5,628 bases of DNA from Bacteroidota bacterium (GTDB lineage: Bacteria; Bacteroidota; Bacteroidia; Chitinophagales; Chitinophagaceae), in NCBI GenBank assembly GCA_013414745.1, contig CP058707.1, forward strand, positions 3,530,239 to 3,535,866. Reading direction: 5' to 3'. Positions 4,297-5,628 of this stretch are shown here, one piece after another; within the stretch, counting starts at the first letter, position 1, and each line of letters starts with the position of its first letter. Position numbers and translations under genes: made by a program. The notes under the pieces are model-generated. The model was not told the DNA's origin, did no database searches, and saw nothing but the letters and a program-made list of their open reading frames with translations.

Positions 4297-5470
4297 TCAT
4301 TTAGTTTCTACCTTGTTTTGGTAATTTGTCATTAAACCAAACATCATCAATATTGCCGTCAAGATAATTACTTGAATTACTAATGATTTATTTGCTATTT
4401 CGATATTTTGTGAAATTGGAATTGTCAGGAATAGCAGGATTGTAATAAGTCCACGTGGTGCAATAAAAGTAATGGTTTCATTGGCAGTTTGTATTGTTTC
4501 AGAAACAACAGCCGTATAATAAAAATTGCTATTGTTATACATAAAGCCCAACCTATTGTTTCTACATTAAATAATTCAGACAATTGTATTAAATATCCAA
4601 ATAAAAGAAAGAATAGAGACCGAACTAAAAATGCAATTTCTATAGTGAGTTCTTTAAACTTATAAACTTCTCCATTAAGAATATCTGGTTTTAGTCTTTG
4701 AATAAACTTATGGTGTTTGATTTCATCAAGGTTTCCAAAAAAGCCCAAACAACAAAATAAATATTAATGCTGGCAAATGATATATTTTAGAAACTGCATA
4801 AATCAAAACTACTGTCAAAATAATTGGGGCAAATTTTACGTGGTGTTTTATCTTACTTAAAAGAAATGCAAGTGCAACAGTTGAAATAAAGGAAATGAGA
4901 AGAATTGTAATTATTTCTAACAAAAATGTCCAACCGATTTTGTCCCAATATTGTCATTTAGAGTAATGAAATTGAAAAATATAACACCAAAAATGTCAGA
5001 AGGCTACTTTCATAGGTAATAAATTCTTTGTCTTTGGCAATTAGGTTTTGAGCACTTGGTATTGCAATAGCACTACTAATAATTGCAAACGGTATTGCGT
5101 TTGCAAGTCCTATTTTAAATGTTGTATTTCCGAAGTATTGAAAAGCAAAAGCAAGTCCTAAGCTAAAAAGTAGCATTGGTAAAAAGGCTATTAAAGATGC
5201 TTTGCCAACAAAAGAAAATTTTGATTTGTTAAGTTCTAATTCTAATGAGCCTTCTAAAACGATAAGAATTAGTCCGACTGTTCCCAAAATAGGTAAAATT
5301 GGATTGAGGTTTAGTGTCGGGATTTCAAGTCTGTTTGATATTTGTCCAACGGTCCACCCTAAAAGTAATAGTAAAATTACAGAAGGAATTTTTGTTTTAG
5401 AAGCCGTAATGTCAAATACATAAGCTAATAAAAGCAATATTGAAATTGAAATTATAATAGATATAGTCAT
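4297..5470 (-). pseudogene. Cation:proton antiporter with four frame breaks (cassette F)
   Basis: This is a multi-pass inner-membrane antiporter of the monovalent cation:proton (CPA) superfamily, exchanging Na+ or K+ for H+. The start is ATG at 5470 (MTISIIISISILLLLAYVFD), 3 bases after the upstream gene's stop. The TGA stop is at 4299-4297. The frames join into one protein: ...GLILIVLEGSLELEL...AIPFAIISSAIAIPSA...YESSL | SDIFGVIFFNFITLNDNIG...GHF | LLEIITILL...LLFGLF | GNLDEIKHHKF...AFLVRSLFFLLFGYLI...KPLLL | FIAPRGLITILLFLTIP...QNKVETK. Breaks lie near 4998-5003 and in plus-strand A-runs at 4922-4926, 4737-4742 and 4465-4468. Restoring 1, 1, 2 and 1 bases gives 393 codons, a normal family length. 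Four losses, three of them in A/T runs, with protein sequence otherwise well kept, suggest sequencing error. Recent loss of function is the alternative. Confidence 0.85.
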
Positions 5471-5473
5471 ATT

Positions 5474-5628
5474 TTAAGAAGCAAAGTAGGGTAATAAAAT
5501 GTCTTCAAAATTATATAGTCCTGCCTTTTTGCTTACGAGATTTTGAGCAACAAATAATGCACCGTTCCCAAATGCTTCTCTGGAAATACTTTCGTGTATA
5601 AGTCTTACAGTTTGATAAGGAAACCCAA
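5474..5628 (-). CDS. dapB: Likely 4-hydroxy-tetrahydrodipicolinate reductase C-terminus (partial)
   Basis: Only the last 51 residues are present; the rest lies beyond the window. The end reads VRLIHESISREAFGNGALF, then VAQNLVSKKAGLYNFEDILL, with TAA at 5476-5474. The order of H....SR..F..GAL..A..L..K..GLY...D.L is the C-terminal pattern of DapB, which reduces a dihydrodipicolinate intermediate in lysine and diaminopimelate synthesis using NAD(P)H. The substrate-binding domain core and the Rossmann nucleotide-binding motif are outside the window, so a DapB-like paralogue remains possible. The antiporter starts 3 bases downstream, so the two are almost certainly co-transcribed and probably translationally coupled. 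A lysine pathway gene would be unexpected in a mobile cassette, so the array may end near here or the gene may be a paralogue. Confidence 0.65.
   Translation of the reverse strand, partial: GFPYQTVRLIHESISREAFGNGALFVAQNLVSKKAGLYNFEDILLPYFAS

Overview
The window looks like part of a Bacteroidota chromosome. It is AT-rich, Shine-Dalgarno sequences are hard to find before its genes, and one clear promoter has the Bacteroidota form (TTTG, 18 bases, TAnnTTTG). The protein families also fit: a stand-alone TonB C-terminal domain with a FPGG motif, a UPF0175/DUF3368 toxin-antitoxin pair and a Bacteroidota-style cation:proton antiporter. Every convincing gene is on the minus strand.

The layout is an array of cassettes separated by five long imperfect hairpins (1150-1279, 2106-2235, 2987-3117, 3648-3741, 4149-4280). 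All five share one architecture: an outer AAC/GTT core, then an internal loop of exactly 6 bases on the left arm against 2 on the right, then a GC-rich stem and a terminal loop. The bases just outside the core differ from hairpin to hairpin. The right flank of each hairpin is the exact reverse complement of the left flank of the next: 10, 9, 8 and 8 bases for the four complete intervals. In integrons the 5' end of a cassette and the inverse core site of its own attC are complementary in the same way. I therefore read the window as an attC-like cassette array, similar to a cluster of attC sites lacking a nearby integrase. No integrase gene is visible here.

Cassette contents, left to right: (A) the first 360 codons of a protein with a C-terminal HEPN-like segment, possibly an immunity effector; (B) a secreted TonB C-terminal-domain protein with one frameshift, followed by about 340 bases of decayed sequence; (C) a complete UPF0175 antitoxin / DUF3368 PIN toxin operon with its own promoter; (D) about 540 bases with no credible gene; (E) about 420 bases with no credible gene; (F) a cation:proton antiporter with four frame breaks, starting 3 bases after the end of a gene that looks like dapB.

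The most unusual part is cassettes D and E. Each folds on paper across its full length. Long arms pair the two ends of the cassette (E has a perfect 16-bp and a perfect 11-bp helix about 330-370 bases apart), and side hairpins branch off. E is capped by a tight four-way junction at 3959-4015. They may be cassette-borne large structured RNAs, or elements that fold as single-stranded DNA. I cannot match them to a known class.

Most of the frame breaks in cassettes B and F fall in short homopolymers, so sequencing error is as likely as gene decay.
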